Shown here one piece after another: positions 4,424 through 6,134 of a DNA stretch of 6,134 bases; positions within the stretch are counted from its first letter, which is position 1; each line of letters opens with the position of its first letter. The stretch comes from Clostridiales bacterium (GTDB taxonomy: Bacteria > Bacillota > Clostridia > Caldicoprobacterales > DTU083): assembly GCA_012512335.1 (NCBI GenBank), contig JAAZEK010000158.1, positions 1 to 6,134 on the forward strand, in the 5' to 3' direction. Below the pieces are notes generated by a model, which saw only the letters and a list, made by a program, of their open reading frames with translations, was not told where the DNA came from and did no database searches. Made by a program: the position numbers and the translations under genes.

Positions 4424-6134
4424 CTAAACAATCTGCAAAAAACTTTTAACCCTGCCATATAAGACATCATCAACTTCTACTTCCATTTGAATTCCTGTCT
4501 CTATAAATTCCTCTGACAAAATATTGGCTTCTTCATGGAGCATGGAGCGGATATTTCCTTGATCATAGGGAACTAAAAGATGGATATGATGAATTTTCCT
4601 AGGAAGATTCTCTTGTATGAGCTTCAATAGCTCTTCCATTCCATCGCCCTTTAAGGCGGAAATCATTACATTAGGCCTATCATTTGGTAGCAGAGATGTA
4701 TCCTTAACAGTATCTATCTTATTGTAAACTGTTATCATGTTTTTGTTTGCATTTAAGTCGGAAAGAACCTTCGTGACTACCGCCATCTGCTCCATCAAGG
4801 TCTCTGAGCCTCCATCCACCACATGAAGTATCAAATCCGCTTCTACAATTTCCTCCAAGGTAGAATGGAAAGCTTCTACCAAGTCATGAGGTAATTTATC
4901 TATAAATCCAACTGTATCTATCAGCAATATGGTTTGCCCATCTGGCAGTACAATTCCCCTGGATACTGGGTCTAGAGTAGCAAATAGCTTATCCTCTACA
5001 AATACGTCACTTCCACTAAGGGCATTCATCAAAGTGCTTTTACCCGCATTAGTGTAGCCAGCCAATGCACAAATAGGATATCCTTCTCGTTCACGTTTTT
5101 TACGAAGGGCAACTCTTCGATCCTTTACCTTACCCAGCTCATTCTCAATTTCGTTAATTCTGCGATGGATATGCCTGCGATCCGTTTCCAGCTTCTTTTC
5201 GCCAGGACCTCTAGTTCCGATTCCTCCACCTAGTCTGGAGAGGGCGATTCCCATTCCCATCAATCGAGGTAAACGATACTTTAATTGAGCAAGCTCTACC
5301 TGTAGTTTTCCTTCCCTGGATACTGCACGTTTGGAGAAGATATCAAGAATCAAGGCAGTTCTGTCAATTACCTTGACTCCTAGAATCTGTTCCAGATTTT
5401 TCATCTGAGCAGCTGACAGCTCATCATCAGCAATTATCAAATTGGCATTTAGTGATTGGCATACTAATGCTAGCTCTTCTGCTTTTCCCCGTCCGATATA
5501 GGTTCCTGGGTCGGGAGATTTCCTGCTTTGAGTAGTTTTGAGTAAAATCTTGGCTCCAGCGGTGTTTGCCAGCTCCTCAAGCTCGTCTACCGATCGCATT
5601 CCCTCTCCTCTGTCGTCTAAGCCTATGAGGATAGCACGCTCTTCTTCATCTTCTTGAATATTCACCGCACTGGGTAGACCAATCAATGTATCTAGGCGAC
5701 GAATCTCCCGATTCAAATCCTCACTACACAGCTCTGCCATAGTCAACGGACCATAAATTGTATAAGACTCCGAAACTTCTGGAGGAGCTAAAAATGCTGT
5801 GTAAGCATTAACAAACTTTCCATCCTGTACACCAATAGCGGTCATAGCATCAAAACGAAGAGTCTGGAGAGAATTTAAGTCTACACTGGACAGCTGACCA
5901 TTTCCTCCTGGATGTGTATGTATACATCGTATTCCACTTAGACGAACACTACTGCGCCTAAGATTCATATTAGGCAGAGAAACTTGCCCAACCTCTCCAA
6001 CAGATACATCCATAACCTGTCCTCTGCGATTTAGATAAACCGATATTTCCCGATTTGTCTGCCCGGTAAGCTGGCACAATAATATTATTATCTCTTCAGA
6101 GAGAAAATCCTCCCTCTCTATGGGCAATTCAAAA
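4424..6134 (-). CDS. hflX: GTPase HflX with N-terminal JAMM/RadC-like domain (5' end beyond window)
   Basis: HflX is a ribosome-associated GTPase that splits stalled or stressed 70S ribosomes. Numbering from the TTG at 6127, the HflX domain has IGRGKAEEL (211-219) and the signature GGGIGTRGPGEKKLETDRR (300-318). The G domain has G1 GYTNAGKST (357-365), LFATLDPVSR (381-390), G3 DTVGF (404-408), G4 NKID (469-472) and G5 SAL (490-492). A C-terminal domain with HIHLLVPYDQG (514-524) follows. About 150 residues precede the usual HflX start and hold a complete JAMM-type metal motif: Glu27 and H-x-H-x7-S-x-x-D as HTHPGGNGQLSSVD (70-83). The RE-x-VYLN to HTHP layout resembles RadC. The TTG at 6127 is probably not the start: the frame is still open to the window edge, no ribosome binding site is visible, and the first residues read like mid-protein. 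The true start is therefore to the right of the window. Stop TAG at 4426-4424. Confidence 0.95.
   Translation of the reverse strand, partial: FELPIEREDFLSEEIIILLCQLTGQTNREISVYLNRRGQVMDVSVGEVGQVSLPNMNLRRSSVRLSGIRCIHTHPGGNGQLSSVDLNSLQTLRFDAMTAIGVQDGKFVNAYTAFLAPPEVSESYTIYGPLTMAELCSEDLNREIRRLDTLIGLPSAVNIQEDEEERAILIGLDDRGEGMRSVDELEELANTAGAKILLKTTQSRKSPDPGTYIGRGKAEELALVCQSLNANLIIADDELSAAQMKNLEQILGVKVIDRTALILDIFSKRAVSREGKLQVELAQLKYRLPRLMGMGIALSRLGGGIGTRGPGEKKLETDRRHIHRRINEIENELGKVKDRRVALRKKREREGYPICALAGYTNAGKSTLMNALSGSDVFVEDKLFATLDPVSRGIVLPDGQTILLIDTVGFIDKLPHDLVEAFHSTLEEIVEADLILHVVDGGSETLMEQMAVVTKVLSDLNANKNMITVYNKIDTVKDTSLLPNDRPNVMISALKGDGMEELLKLIQENLPRKIHHIHLLVPYDQGNIRSMLHEEANILSEEFIETGIQMEVEVDDVLYGRVKSFLQIV

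Noticed and set aside
6125..6127. TTG as the true start of hflX
   Set aside because: There is no ribosome binding site in the remaining 7 bases, the frame continues upstream, and the N-terminal domain appears incomplete.
1..6134. tRNA, rRNA, CRISPR, prophage or toxin-antitoxin content
   Set aside because: I found no cloverleaf, spaced repeat array, integrase or transposase gene, or paired small genes of that kind.

Overview
The window reads as low-GC Gram-positive DNA, most likely from an anaerobic, spore-former-type member of the Clostridia. The reasons are the A+T-rich intergenic regions, the strong GGAGG-type ribosome binding sites, a dimeric class II glycyl-tRNA synthetase of the Firmicutes type, an HPr with both His15 and Ser46, a clostridial-style [4Fe-4S] ferredoxin, and a long HflX with an extra N-terminal domain. 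No species can be named from the sequence alone.

Layout. Positions 1-479 (minus) hold the first 159 codons of a MASE3-domain membrane sensor that runs off the left edge. Then come an unrecognised 87-aa gene (588-851, minus), a CPBP/CAAX-type intramembrane protease (939-1781, minus) and the phosphocarrier HPr, ptsH (1928-2194, minus), closed by its own intrinsic terminator. A compact divergent promoter region (about 2272-2342) drives ptsH leftward and the glycyl-tRNA synthetase gene glyS rightward (2447-3838, plus). The glyS leader contains an intrinsic terminator before the start codon, so the gene looks attenuated. A long, nearly perfect hairpin terminator ends glyS. A gene-free stretch follows, occupied almost entirely by a fold-back (MITE-like) element at 3934-4159. 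The right part holds a small ferredoxin (4181-4369, minus), preceded on the same strand by hflX (4424 to the right edge, minus, 5' end outside the window).

Most of this is conserved housekeeping content: translation (glyS), ribosome rescue or splitting (HflX), sugar transport and catabolite control (HPr), electron transfer (ferredoxin), membrane proteolysis and signalling. The genes do not form one pathway; each has its own promoter or terminator signals, apart from the probable hflX-ferredoxin pair. I found no phage, CRISPR, toxin-antitoxin or defence system.

The parts that merit a second look are the fold-back element, the complete JAMM-type metal-binding motif in the N-terminal domain of HflX, the short non-T-box attenuator of glyS, the inverted repeat shared by the divergent ptsH/glyS promoters, and a 5'-UTR hairpin that would hide the ribosome binding site of the 87-aa gene. 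Three translation starts were chosen from ribosome binding sites rather than from the longest reading frame: glyS, the ferredoxin and the protease.
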